Assembly (NCBI GenBank): GCA_902492065.1
Contig: CABUKE010000002.1
Span: 62,001-126,000, forward strand
DNA from: an uncultured Eubacteriales bacterium
Lineage (GTDB): Bacteria > Bacillota > Clostridia > UBA1381 > UMGS1253
Direction: 5' to 3'
DNA length: 64,000 nt
Numbering within the stretch: position 1 is the first letter of the stretch; each line of letters begins with the position of its first letter. The notes under the pieces are model-generated. The model did no database searches and was not told the origin of the DNA. It saw only the letters and a program-made list of their open reading frames with translations. Made by a program: the position numbers and the translations under genes. Below, one piece after another: positions 57,156-64,000 of the stretch.

Positions 57156-60100
57156 ATGATGAGGACAGCAAGAAAAGCGGTTTCGCTTTTCACCACGCTT
57201 GCATTGTTGCTAAGTGTGTTTGGCGGATACAGCGCTGTATATGCTGCGGATGCTTTTTCCGTAGATACGCTGATTGAGGCAGAAGACACATCGCTTGGCG
57301 CGGGAGCGTTGGTGACAGAGGGTGAAACGGCAAGCGGTGGAAAGTACATAACGTCAGAGGGGGAGCGGGTTGACGACCCAGCGACAGTAAAGAACCCGGA
57401 CGTTGTATTTACTGTTGACATTCCCGCAGACGGTACTTATGCCGTTTATGCAAAGGTAATTATTGCTGACGGCGGTCGGGACTCGTACCACTTTAAGTGG
57501 GACGGGGATGCTTGGGAAACGGTTCACCCAGGTGAAAAGGGAACAGATTATGTTTGGCTCAAGCTTTCGGAAAAACAGCTCACAGCAGGCGAGCATATGT
57601 TCTACTGGACGCACCGGGAAACATTGGCCATTTATGACGCATTTTTCGTGACGGCAGATTCGTCTAAGCTGCCGGCAATCAGCGGCGGCGCTTCTGAGCC
57701 GTCTGCAAGTGGGAAACCATCCTCCAGCAGTAAGCCGTCTGATTTGAGCGGTAAATACAATCAATTCAAAGCAGAGAGCGGCTCGGTTATATTTGAGGCG
57801 GAGGACGCTTCTATTAATGACGCACTCGTTGGAGTGGTAGAGTCGGAGAGTGCATCTGGCGGAAAGGGCGTTCGTATGAATAAAGACGACCGCAATAATC
57901 CTGCTGCTGATGCAAATGCCGGACTTGGTTTTGAAATAGTTGCTGACAAAACCGGCTCCTATGGCGTTTGGGTTAGACAATCCTGCATGACGGATGGCAA
58001 CGACTCGTGCTGGATGTCTGTAAACGGCGCAGAGTACAAAGATACGGGAATACAGAGTGGATCGAAAGATGAGAATGATTTTAAGTGGCAAAAGATTGGT
58101 ACAATGTCGCTTAGTGAAGGGGAATCCGGCGTAATCCGGATTATCCCGCGCGAAACGGGCGCAATCATGGATCGGTTTCTTATAACCACGAATGCCTCGT
58201 ATATCCCCTCCGGCATGGGAGAATTGCCGGGAGAAGCGGGAAGTTCGGTAATGCCGCTTCCAGAGGGGCGGTATCCGCTTCCGAGCATTACACCGCCGCC
58301 GGAGCATCCGAGACTGATGTTTCGGGCGCAGGATATGGATACAATAAAGAAAAATATGGAAGATGAAGAATCTGCGGCGGCTGTTGCCGAGTTCAACAAG
58401 CTGAAGGAAGAAAGCTTTGACGGCAATCTGCCGGAAAAAGAAACGTCGAACTACGACGGCCAGAAGCTCGGTATTATTGAAGCAAAGGCGTTTGACTATG
58501 TAATGTATGGCAATGAGCAGCATGCAAAAGAAGCCATTGAAGCAATCAAGAATTATGCAAAAACCTGTACTTATGTAGGATTGAACGACTATACGCGCCA
58601 GATGGGGCATGTAATCTTTACGGCTGCGGAAGTATATGACTGGTGTTATCCGGTTCTGACCGATGAAGATAAGGAAGAAATTGTTGCGCTGTGCCAGGGG
58701 ATTGGAACACAGATGGAGATTGAGTTCCCACCGAGCGGCCAGGGTGCAGTTTGCGGACACGGCGGCGAAATGCAGCTTTTACGTGACTGGCTTTCGCTTG
58801 CGATTGCAACCTATGACGAGTACCCTGACATCTATAATTTTGTCGGCGGCCGCTTCTTCAGCGAATTTGTGCCGGCAAGAAATTACTGGTTTACCTCTGA
58901 AGCACACCACCAGGGCAGCGCATACGGAAGCAGCAGCCGTCACGAATGCGAACTGTGGTCGCAGTGGCTTATTTACCGTATGAGCGGCGAAACCGTATAT
59001 ATTCCGGAAATGAGCCAGGTCGTATATCAGTGGATTTATACGCGCCGTCCGGACGGACAGCTTCTGCGCGAAGGTGACGACTATAACGAGGGGATTGGGA
59101 AAAACAAGTATTGGAACACAATAGCCGGTCCACTGTTTTATGCGTCCAACTTCTATAAAGACCCGGTTTTGAAAAAACAGTTCCTGAGAGACGGGGGCGT
59201 TTCCAAATTTGAGTACAGTATGTGGTCGCGGACGCCTGTTCAGTTTATGATATTCAACGATCCGACTATTGGCAAGGAAGATGTTGATACACTTCCGCTA
59301 ACAAAGTATTTTGAGTCGCCTTTGGGGGCTATGGTTGCGCGTACGGGTTGGAATATGGGTATGAATTCGCCCGATGTGCTTGCTTATATGAAGATTGGAG
59401 AGATTTGGGCGGCGAACCACAATCATAGAGATGCAGGCAACTTCCAGATTTATTATAAGGGCATTTTAGCAAGTGAGTCTGGTTACTACGAAAGCTATGG
59501 CACAGACCATGATGCAAATTATAATAAAGCGACAATTGCACACAACACGCTTTTGATTAGTTCTGAGTCTGACTCGATTGGTAATCAGCGTATACCAGGC
59601 GGCGAGCCGGCTACGCTGGAAGTTTGGCTGAAGGACGACGTATACCGGACGGGCGAAGTGATTGGGCATGAGTTCGGCCCCAACACACAAAAGCCGGAAT
59701 ATTCCTATATTGCCGGCGATATCGCGAAGGCGTATGGCAGTAATGTAGAAGAGGCGGTTCGCTCCATGCTCTTTATGCCGCTTGACGATGAGGATCATCC
59801 GGCTGCATTTGTCGTATTTGATAAGGTTACGACAGAAAATAATGACGCGAAAAAGACCTTTATGCTGCATATGCAGGAAGAGCCGGAGGTTAACGGTAAT
59901 GTTTCAATTATCAAGCGTCAAGAAGACGGCTACAACGGTATGCTGACGAATCAGACGCTTTTGCCGGCGTCGCCCACGATTGAAAAGATCGGCGGCAGCG
60001 GCAAGGAATTTTGGATGGGCGACCGGAACTATGCGCTGAAAAGCTCGATCAATAACGAAACATCGCTGGAAGCTGGCTGGGGCAGAATTGAGATTTCTCC

Positions 60101-61280
60101 GCAGACCGGCAACAACACGGATTACTTCCTGAATGTTATGTATGTCAATGATGCGGATAAGGACCTTGCACTTGAAGAGGCAGAACTGATTGAAAATGAC
60201 AGCGTAGCAGGTGCAAAGATATTTAACCGTGTGGCGGTATTTAATAAAAACAAAGACCGCATGACAGATTCAGTAAGCTTTGACGTGCCTGGGGATGAAA
60301 CGGAACTGAAGGTAAATGTGGCTGGCCTGCAGGCTGGTACATGGATGGTGAAAGTCAACGGTACTGAAGTTGGAACGCAGATTGCGTCTGAAGATGGCGG
60401 TATCATCTACTTCACCGCACCGGCTGGCAGCTATGAACTCGTGTACAGCAGCGCAGACAGCAATAAGACGTTCGAGCCGGGAGAAGCACCAGCGGCGACA
60501 GAGGGTATCTCTGTAAGGCTGAATGGCAACTACCTCTATTCCGATGTTCCGCCTATGACGGTCAATGACCGGGCGCTTGTTCCGATGCGTGCGCTGTTTG
60601 AAGCGCTTAACGCTGAAGTAACATGGGATGAGGCAACTGCGACCACGACTGCGGCGAACAGCTATACTTCAATTCAGCTGACGGAAGGACAAACGACGGC
60701 ATATGTTAACGGTGCGCCGGTTGAGCTTGAGGCGCCGGCACAGATTATTCAGGATCGTTTCCTTGTTCCGCTGCGCTTTGTATCCGAATCGCTCGGTGCG
60801 ACGGTAGAATGGGATCCGTATGGGCAACTCATCAATATCACGGCGAAAACGGAAGTGAAAAAGTGGGATATTCCGAACTTGATTGACATTCAAAGTGCGG
60901 TACAGAGCGGCGACGACGGTAACGGCAATACGATTTTGAACAGCTTTGACGGTCTGCTGTCAACGCGTTGGGCGCCGGAGGGGACGGATGGTGCCGCGTG
61001 GGGCGTATATGACCTCGGTGCTGTGTACCCGCTCGACAAGGTATATTTGTCTTACCATAACGGAAATTCGAGAACCTATTACTTCTCAATTGAAGTTTCC
61101 GAAGACGGCGTCAACTATACACCCGTAATTGAAAACGGAGAGTCGAGCGGAACGACGCTCGAGTTAGAAGAATATGATCTCGGCGGCGTAAATGCACGTT
61201 ATGTCAAGTATATTGGAGGAGGTAATACTGAGAACCTCTGGAACTCTGTAACGGAAATCGTATTTACAGAAAAGAAATAA
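57156..61280 (+). CDS. Secreted multidomain heparinase II/III-family polysaccharide lyase
   Basis: A 1374-residue exported protein that probably cleaves an acidic polysaccharide. A signal peptide covers about 1-31. Two CBM6/35-like carbohydrate-binding modules follow (about 35-168 and 210-346, both opening with E-A-E-D and containing A-S-G-G-K), joined by a Ser/Pro linker. The alpha/alpha toroid covers about 380-720, with H535, H584-H585 and Y590 as candidate active-site residues. The heparinase II/III beta-domain has NHNHRDAGNF at 754-763 and AHNTLL at 795-800. A copper-amine-oxidase N-terminal-like stalk module (about 1116-1230) and an F5/8 C domain (about 1245-1372) end it. The substrate could be alginate, heparinoid or a pectic glycan; no CAZy family is assigned with certainty. 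Confidence 0.88.
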   Translation: MMRTARKAVSLFTTLALLLSVFGGYSAVYAADAFSVDTLIEAEDTSLGAGALVTEGETASGGKYITSEGERVDDPATVKNPDVVFTVDIPADGTYAVYAKVIIADGGRDSYHFKWDGDAWETVHPGEKGTDYVWLKLSEKQLTAGEHMFYWTHRETLAIYDAFFVTADSSKLPAISGGASEPSASGKPSSSSKPSDLSGKYNQFKAESGSVIFEAEDASINDALVGVVESESASGGKGVRMNKDDRNNPAADANAGLGFEIVADKTGSYGVWVRQSCMTDGNDSCWMSVNGAEYKDTGIQSGSKDENDFKWQKIGTMSLSEGESGVIRIIPRETGAIMDRFLITTNASYIPSGMGELPGEAGSSVMPLPEGRYPLPSITPPPEHPRLMFRAQDMDTIKKNMEDEESAAAVAEFNKLKEESFDGNLPEKETSNYDGQKLGIIEAKAFDYVMYGNEQHAKEAIEAIKNYAKTCTYVGLNDYTRQMGHVIFTAAEVYDWCYPVLTDEDKEEIVALCQGIGTQMEIEFPPSGQGAVCGHGGEMQLLRDWLSLAIATYDEYPDIYNFVGGRFFSEFVPARNYWFTSEAHHQGSAYGSSSRHECELWSQWLIYRMSGETVYIPEMSQVVYQWIYTRRPDGQLLREGDDYNEGIGKNKYWNTIAGPLFYASNFYKDPVLKKQFLRDGGVSKFEYSMWSRTPVQFMIFNDPTIGKEDVDTLPLTKYFESPLGAMVARTGWNMGMNSPDVLAYMKIGEIWAANHNHRDAGNFQIYYKGILASESGYYESYGTDHDANYNKATIAHNTLLISSESDSIGNQRIPGGEPATLEVWLKDDVYRTGEVIGHEFGPNTQKPEYSYIAGDIAKAYGSNVEEAVRSMLFMPLDDEDHPAAFVVFDKVTTENNDAKKTFMLHMQEEPEVNGNVSIIKRQEDGYNGMLTNQTLLPASPTIEKIGGSGKEFWMGDRNYALKSSINNETSLEAGWGRIEISPQTGNNTDYFLNVMYVNDADKDLALEEAELIENDSVAGAKIFNRVAVFNKNKDRMTDSVSFDVPGDETELKVNVAGLQAGTWMVKVNGTEVGTQIASEDGGIIYFTAPAGSYELVYSSADSNKTFEPGEAPAATEGISVRLNGNYLYSDVPPMTVNDRALVPMRALFEALNAEVTWDEATATTTAANSYTSIQLTEGQTTAYVNGAPVELEAPAQIIQDRFLVPLRFVSESLGATVEWDPYGQLINITAKTEVKKWDIPNLIDIQSAVQSGDDGNGNTILNSFDGLLSTRWAPEGTDGAAWGVYDLGAVYPLDKVYLSYHNGNSRTYYFSIEVSEDGVNYTPVIENGESSGTTLELEEYDLGGVNARYVKYIGGGNTENLWNSVTEIVFTEKK

Positions 61281-61291
61281 ATAAAAAGCTC

Positions 61292-61325
61292 AAAAACTGC
61301 CGGATTTATTCCGGCAGTTTTTTTA
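61292..61325 (+). terminator. Terminator of the heparinase-family gene
   Basis: The 13-bp stem AAAAACTGCCGGA/TCCGGCAGTTTTT with loop TTTAT is followed by more T residues. Confidence 0.93.
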
Positions 61326-61398
61326 TACATAAAATTTAAAATGGACATATAAAATATTAGAAATACTGTCTAAAAAAACAGGAATTCAACAAAAGCTG

Positions 61399-61427
61399 TT
61401 GAACGTGATTTGGAATTGGTATATAAT
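61399..61427 (+). promoter_or_regulatory. Promoter for the pseudouridine synthase gene
   Basis: TTGAAC and TATAAT are 17 bases apart, about 48 bases upstream of the ATG. Confidence 0.7.
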
Positions 61428-61474
61428 ATGTAAGATGTTTTGGTGAATTGACAGACTGTCGGGAGGACAAGCCA

Positions 61475-62206
61475 ATGGGTGAGATTGTAAGACTGCAAAA
61501 ATACATTGCGATGTGCGGCGCAGCGTCAAGACGACACGCCGAGGTATATATTACGCAAGGACGTGTAAAGGTGGACGGGCAGACTGTGACAGAGCTTGGC
61601 ACAAAGGTTGAAATTGGTGCCAGCCGGGTCAGTTTAGATGGGGAAGAACTGTATGTCACGCGCCAGAAATATTATATTATGCTGAATAAACCGTATGGAT
61701 ATATCAGCGCGGTAAAGGATCAGTTTGACCGGCCTACAGTGGTAGACATTGTAAAAGAGGAACTTCGGGTCGGTTTGCATCCGGTTGGACGTCTTGACTA
61801 CGATACAGAAGGTCTGCTGCTTTTAACAAATGACGGTGACTTTACTTACCATATCACGCATCCAAAATATAATATTGGAAAGACTTACATTGCGACGCTG
61901 AAGGGCGGAATTACGGTCGGGCATCTAAATGCGCTGCGTCGCGGTATACGCGTCGAAAACTACAAGACTTCTCCGGCCGAGGTCGATTTGCTTGACAGTG
62001 TGCCTGGACAGAGCCGGGTGCAAATTACAATCCATGAGGGTAAAAACAGACAGGTACGAAAAATGTTTGTATCGCTCGGTTATACTGTTGTAGCGCTCGA
62101 ACGGATTGCAATTGGAGCAGTTTCGCTGGGGAACTTACCGCGTGGAAGATGGCGGCATTTGACCAGCTATGAGGTAAATTATTTGATGGGTGGCTCCGGG
62201 AAATAG
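61475..62206 (+). CDS. Pseudouridine synthase, RsuA/RluB family
   Basis: The enzyme isomerises uridine to pseudouridine in rRNA. An S4 RNA-binding domain covers about residues 5-60 (LQKYIAMCGAASRRHAEVYI). The catalytic core has the active-site Asp in VGRLDYDTEGLLLLTNDGDF and the later EGKNRQVRKMF motif. RluB/RsuA modify large or small subunit rRNA respectively; sequence at this level does not separate them, although the length of 243 fits RluB-type proteins of Firmicutes. ATG 61475 has GGGAGGA upstream; the TTG at 61448 lacks an SD. Confidence 0.92.
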   Translation: MGEIVRLQKYIAMCGAASRRHAEVYITQGRVKVDGQTVTELGTKVEIGASRVSLDGEELYVTRQKYYIMLNKPYGYISAVKDQFDRPTVVDIVKEELRVGLHPVGRLDYDTEGLLLLTNDGDFTYHITHPKYNIGKTYIATLKGGITVGHLNALRRGIRVENYKTSPAEVDLLDSVPGQSRVQITIHEGKNRQVRKMFVSLGYTVVALERIAIGAVSLGNLPRGRWRHLTSYEVNYLMGGSGK

Positions 62207-62217
62207 GAGGGGTGAGC

Positions 62218-62595
62218 GTGCTGAAATTTCAGGTTGTGGTGGAGAAGGAGGCTGTGGCCTCTTATCTACGGGAAAAAGGGATTGGTATGGACATACAGGG
62301 TCTATTTGTCATGCAGGCCATGGAAAATGGAAAGATTGTCGGTATGGGTGCAGCGTCTATGTGTCCTGCATACGCGGTGCTTGAAGTGGTCGTCTGCGAC
62401 GATGACACTATAGCTTATGGAATGGGGAAAGCAATGCTTAATTCCCTTGACCTGGGCGGAGTTGGATATGTTCTCATTAAAAATGAATCAATTTATCCGC
62501 TTGCAAAGCGGTTGCGTTTTCAGGAAACAACGGAAGGAACATACCGCGTATCTCTGGACGGATATTTTACGTCTGGCTGCGGAAAAAGTTTATAA
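62218..62595 (+). CDS. Small GNAT-like protein
   Basis: The product has 125 residues and no certain family assignment. The order of elements is GNAT-like: a hydrophobic strand (LEVVVCDDD), then a helix after a possible acetyl-CoA loop that is degenerate (YGMGKAML instead of R/Q-x-x-G-x-G/A), and a late IYPLAKRLRFQ similar to the usual YxKxGF. The start GTG 62218 has AGGAGG 7 bases upstream; GTG 62212 is closer. It follows the pseudouridine synthase gene by 11 bases and is likely cotranscribed. The missing Gly residues in the cofactor loop make activity doubtful. Confidence 0.55.
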   Translation: MLKFQVVVEKEAVASYLREKGIGMDIQGLFVMQAMENGKIVGMGAASMCPAYAVLEVVVCDDDTIAYGMGKAMLNSLDLGGVGYVLIKNESIYPLAKRLRFQETTEGTYRVSLDGYFTSGCGKSL

Positions 62596-62610
62596 AATTT
62601 TAATATTTGC

Positions 62611-62639
62611 TTGAAATTTAACAATTTTTTTATTATAAT
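62611..62639 (+). promoter_or_regulatory. Promoter for the carboxyltransferase gene
   Basis: TTGAAA and TATAAT are 17 bases apart; a 110-base leader with no recognised structure precedes the ATG at 62757. Confidence 0.7.
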
Positions 62640-62756
62640 GTATAATCAGGTGACAATGGAGTTTTATGATTAAGCATAAACCCGGACCGTTGTTGCTTTA
62701 TAAAATTTAAGTACATAGTATTTAGAAGGGTATTTTTCCGGATTGGAGGGTGATAT

Positions 62757-64000
62757 ATGGGAACAGCGGAAAAGCTCAGCGACCTCAAGGCGCGTCGGAA
62801 AGCGGTTATGCTCGGGGGCGGCGAGGCAAAGATTCAAAAACAGCATGACAGCGGAAAGAAAACCGCACGGGAGCGTATCGACGACCTGCTCGACAAAAAC
62901 AGTTTTGTTGAGGTCGACGCATTTGTGACGCATCGCTGCAGTGAGTTTGATATGCCTAAAACAAAGGCGCCTGGAGAGGGCGTTGTGACTGGGTACGGGA
63001 CTGTGGACGGACGGTTGGTATACGTTTATGCGCAGGACTTTACGGTAATTGGCGGTTCGCTCGGTGAGATGCACGCAAAAAAGATTTGTAAGGTCATGGA
63101 TATGGCGGCGAAGATGGGTGCGCCAATCATTGGGATCAATGACAGCGGCGGCGCACGCATTCAGGAAGGGCTTGATGCACTGTCGGGCTTTGGAGAAATT
63201 TTTTACCGGAATACGCGGGCATCCGGCGTTATTCCGCAGATTTCCATTATTATGGGACCTTGTGCGGGCGGCGCGGTTTATTCTCCGGCAATCACGGACT
63301 TTGTTTTCATGGTGAATAAGACGAGCCAGATGTTTATTACCGGCCCACAGGTTGTTAGTTCGGTAACCGGCGAACAGGTGACCGCCGAGGAGCTTGGCGG
63401 TGCACAGGCACAGGCGGCAAAGAGCGGTGTTGCGCACTTTACAGCAGAAAATGACGAAGAATGCTTGGCGAAAGTTAAGCGACTTCTGTCGTTTTTACCT
63501 TCAAATAATCAAGAAAAAGCACCGGAAGTTAAGCCAAAGCGAGGTAAAAAGAAGGACGATCCCAAGCGGCTTTGCGAAACGCTCAATGAGATTATTCCGG
63601 ATGCGGCAAATAAAGCTTACGACGTAAAAGATGTTATCCGTGAAGTAGTGGATGACGGCGACTTCTTTGAAATTCATGAGCAGTTTGCAAGGAATATTGT
63701 AATCGGCTTGGCACGAATTGCCGGCGACACAGTCGGGATTGTAGCGAACCAGCCGCGTTTTATGGCGGGGTCTTTGGATGTTGATTCGTCGGATAAAGCG
63801 GCACGCTTTGTGCGCTTCTGCGACAGCTTTAATATTCCGATTCTTACCTTTACTGATGTACCGGGATATCTGCCCGGTGTAGCGCAGGAACACAACGGTA
63901 TCATCCGGCACGGTGCAAAGCTCCTCTTTGCGTATTCAGAGGCGACTGTGCCGCTGATAAACGTAATTATGCGCAAGGCGTACGGTGGAGCTTACATTGC
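62757..64000 (+). CDS. mmdA: Acyl-CoA carboxyltransferase, propionyl-CoA carboxylase beta/methylmalonyl-CoA decarboxylase alpha type, 5' part
   Basis: The frame is open from ATG 62757 to the window end. The protein is a biotin-dependent carboxyltransferase subunit that moves CO2 between biotin and propionyl/methylmalonyl-CoA. It opens like MmdA/PccB (HDSGKKTARERIDDLLD) and has INDSGGARIQEGLDALSGF and PQISIIMGPCAGGAVYSP oxyanion/CoA loops, then FTDVPGYLPG near the end. Between the two crotonase halves (about residues 240-265) the linker is Lys-rich. In Clostridia this subunit usually belongs to the Na+-pumping methylmalonyl-CoA decarboxylase, and downstream genes would decide. SD GGAGGG upstream. 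Confidence 0.93.
   Translation, partial: MGTAEKLSDLKARRKAVMLGGGEAKIQKQHDSGKKTARERIDDLLDKNSFVEVDAFVTHRCSEFDMPKTKAPGEGVVTGYGTVDGRLVYVYAQDFTVIGGSLGEMHAKKICKVMDMAAKMGAPIIGINDSGGARIQEGLDALSGFGEIFYRNTRASGVIPQISIIMGPCAGGAVYSPAITDFVFMVNKTSQMFITGPQVVSSVTGEQVTAEELGGAQAQAAKSGVAHFTAENDEECLAKVKRLLSFLPSNNQEKAPEVKPKRGKKKDDPKRLCETLNEIIPDAANKAYDVKDVIREVVDDGDFFEIHEQFARNIVIGLARIAGDTVGIVANQPRFMAGSLDVDSSDKAARFVRFCDSFNIPILTFTDVPGYLPGVAQEHNGIIRHGAKLLFAYSEATVPLINVIMRKAYGGAYI

Noticed and set aside
57354..58760. A 468-codon open frame on the minus strand inside the heparinase gene, and similar long antisense frames at 498-1481, 23461-24318, 24373-25428 and 32160-32972
   Set aside because: Each lies wholly opposite a securely identified gene, has no SD or family motif, and its residues are rich in Arg, His and Leu as expected for a codon shadow.
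1..64000. CRISPR array, insertion sequence, prophage, tRNA or rRNA genes
   Set aside because: No regular spaced repeats, transposase, integrase, phage structural genes, tRNA-like clover-leaf or rRNA segments were recognised on either strand.

Overview
The window reads as chromosomal DNA from an anaerobic, spore-forming-lineage Firmicute of class Clostridia. The evidence is spoIVFB and spoVAC homologues, a T-box in front of pheST, SLH-domain surface proteins, strong SD sequences with frequent GTG/TTG starts, and the Clostridia-type mreBCD-PBP2-minCDE order. Base composition is moderate to high in G+C except for one clearly AT-rich island at about 13.75-16.44 kb. A placement near gut Oscillospirales/Monoglobales-like lineages is only a guess. 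No tRNA, rRNA, CRISPR array or insertion sequence was seen.

Layout. 1-8.6 kb: 3' part of mfd, a PrsA-like foldase lipoprotein, a sugar O-acetyltransferase, a GNAT enzyme, an SLH-M15 peptidase, yqhQ-prmC and a second GNAT. 8.6-13.7 kb: a two-armed corrinoid methyltransferase module (corrinoid protein and PocR-AraC regulator leftward; ferredoxin-type corrinoid activator, UroD-family methyltransferase and DUF2284 rightward) with no recognisable MttB/MtaB-type substrate methyltransferase. 13.7-16.4 kb: an AT-rich restriction-modification island joined by ATGA overlaps to the end of rlmD. 16.4-25.6 kb: translation and RNA genes (rlmD, ybaK, T-box-pheS-pheT, rpmE, rpsO, pnp), with a long hairpin in the pnp leader. 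25.6-28.6 kb: a GNAT enzyme, an M16 peptidase, a Nudix hydrolase and zapA. 28.6-39.1 kb: a long shape and division operon (U32 peptidase, NusG-II protein, Gx transporter, maf, mreBCD, PBP2, minCDE, mgsA) closed by a strong terminator. 39.1-46 kb: an XRE regulator, a small-multidrug-export homologue interrupted by an in-frame TGA, metK, a SpoIVFA-like/SpoIVFB pair, DUF1015, a lone spoVAC and a D-lactate-dehydrogenase-type enzyme. 46-55 kb, leftward: radA, then a surface-polysaccharide operon (murJ, O-antigen ligase, glycosyltransferase, two DUF4330 proteins), and upstream of radA a zinc-ribbon membrane protein with a repeat-rich extracellular part. 55-64 kb: rdgB, a DacF-type carboxypeptidase, a 1374-residue secreted heparinase II/III-family protein, a pseudouridine synthase, a small GNAT-like protein and the 5' part of an acyl-CoA carboxyltransferase.

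Most promoters look like housekeeping sigma-A sites with a 17-bp spacer, and four share the 11-mer TGTGCTATAMT. The items most worth following up are the MT1-less corrinoid module, the restriction-modification island coupled to rlmD, the rpsO-pnp hairpin, the in-frame TGA at a probable Trp position, the radA-terminator/murJ-promoter overlap, the operator-like TTTACACA repeats before the heparinase gene, and the zinc-ribbon repeat protein.
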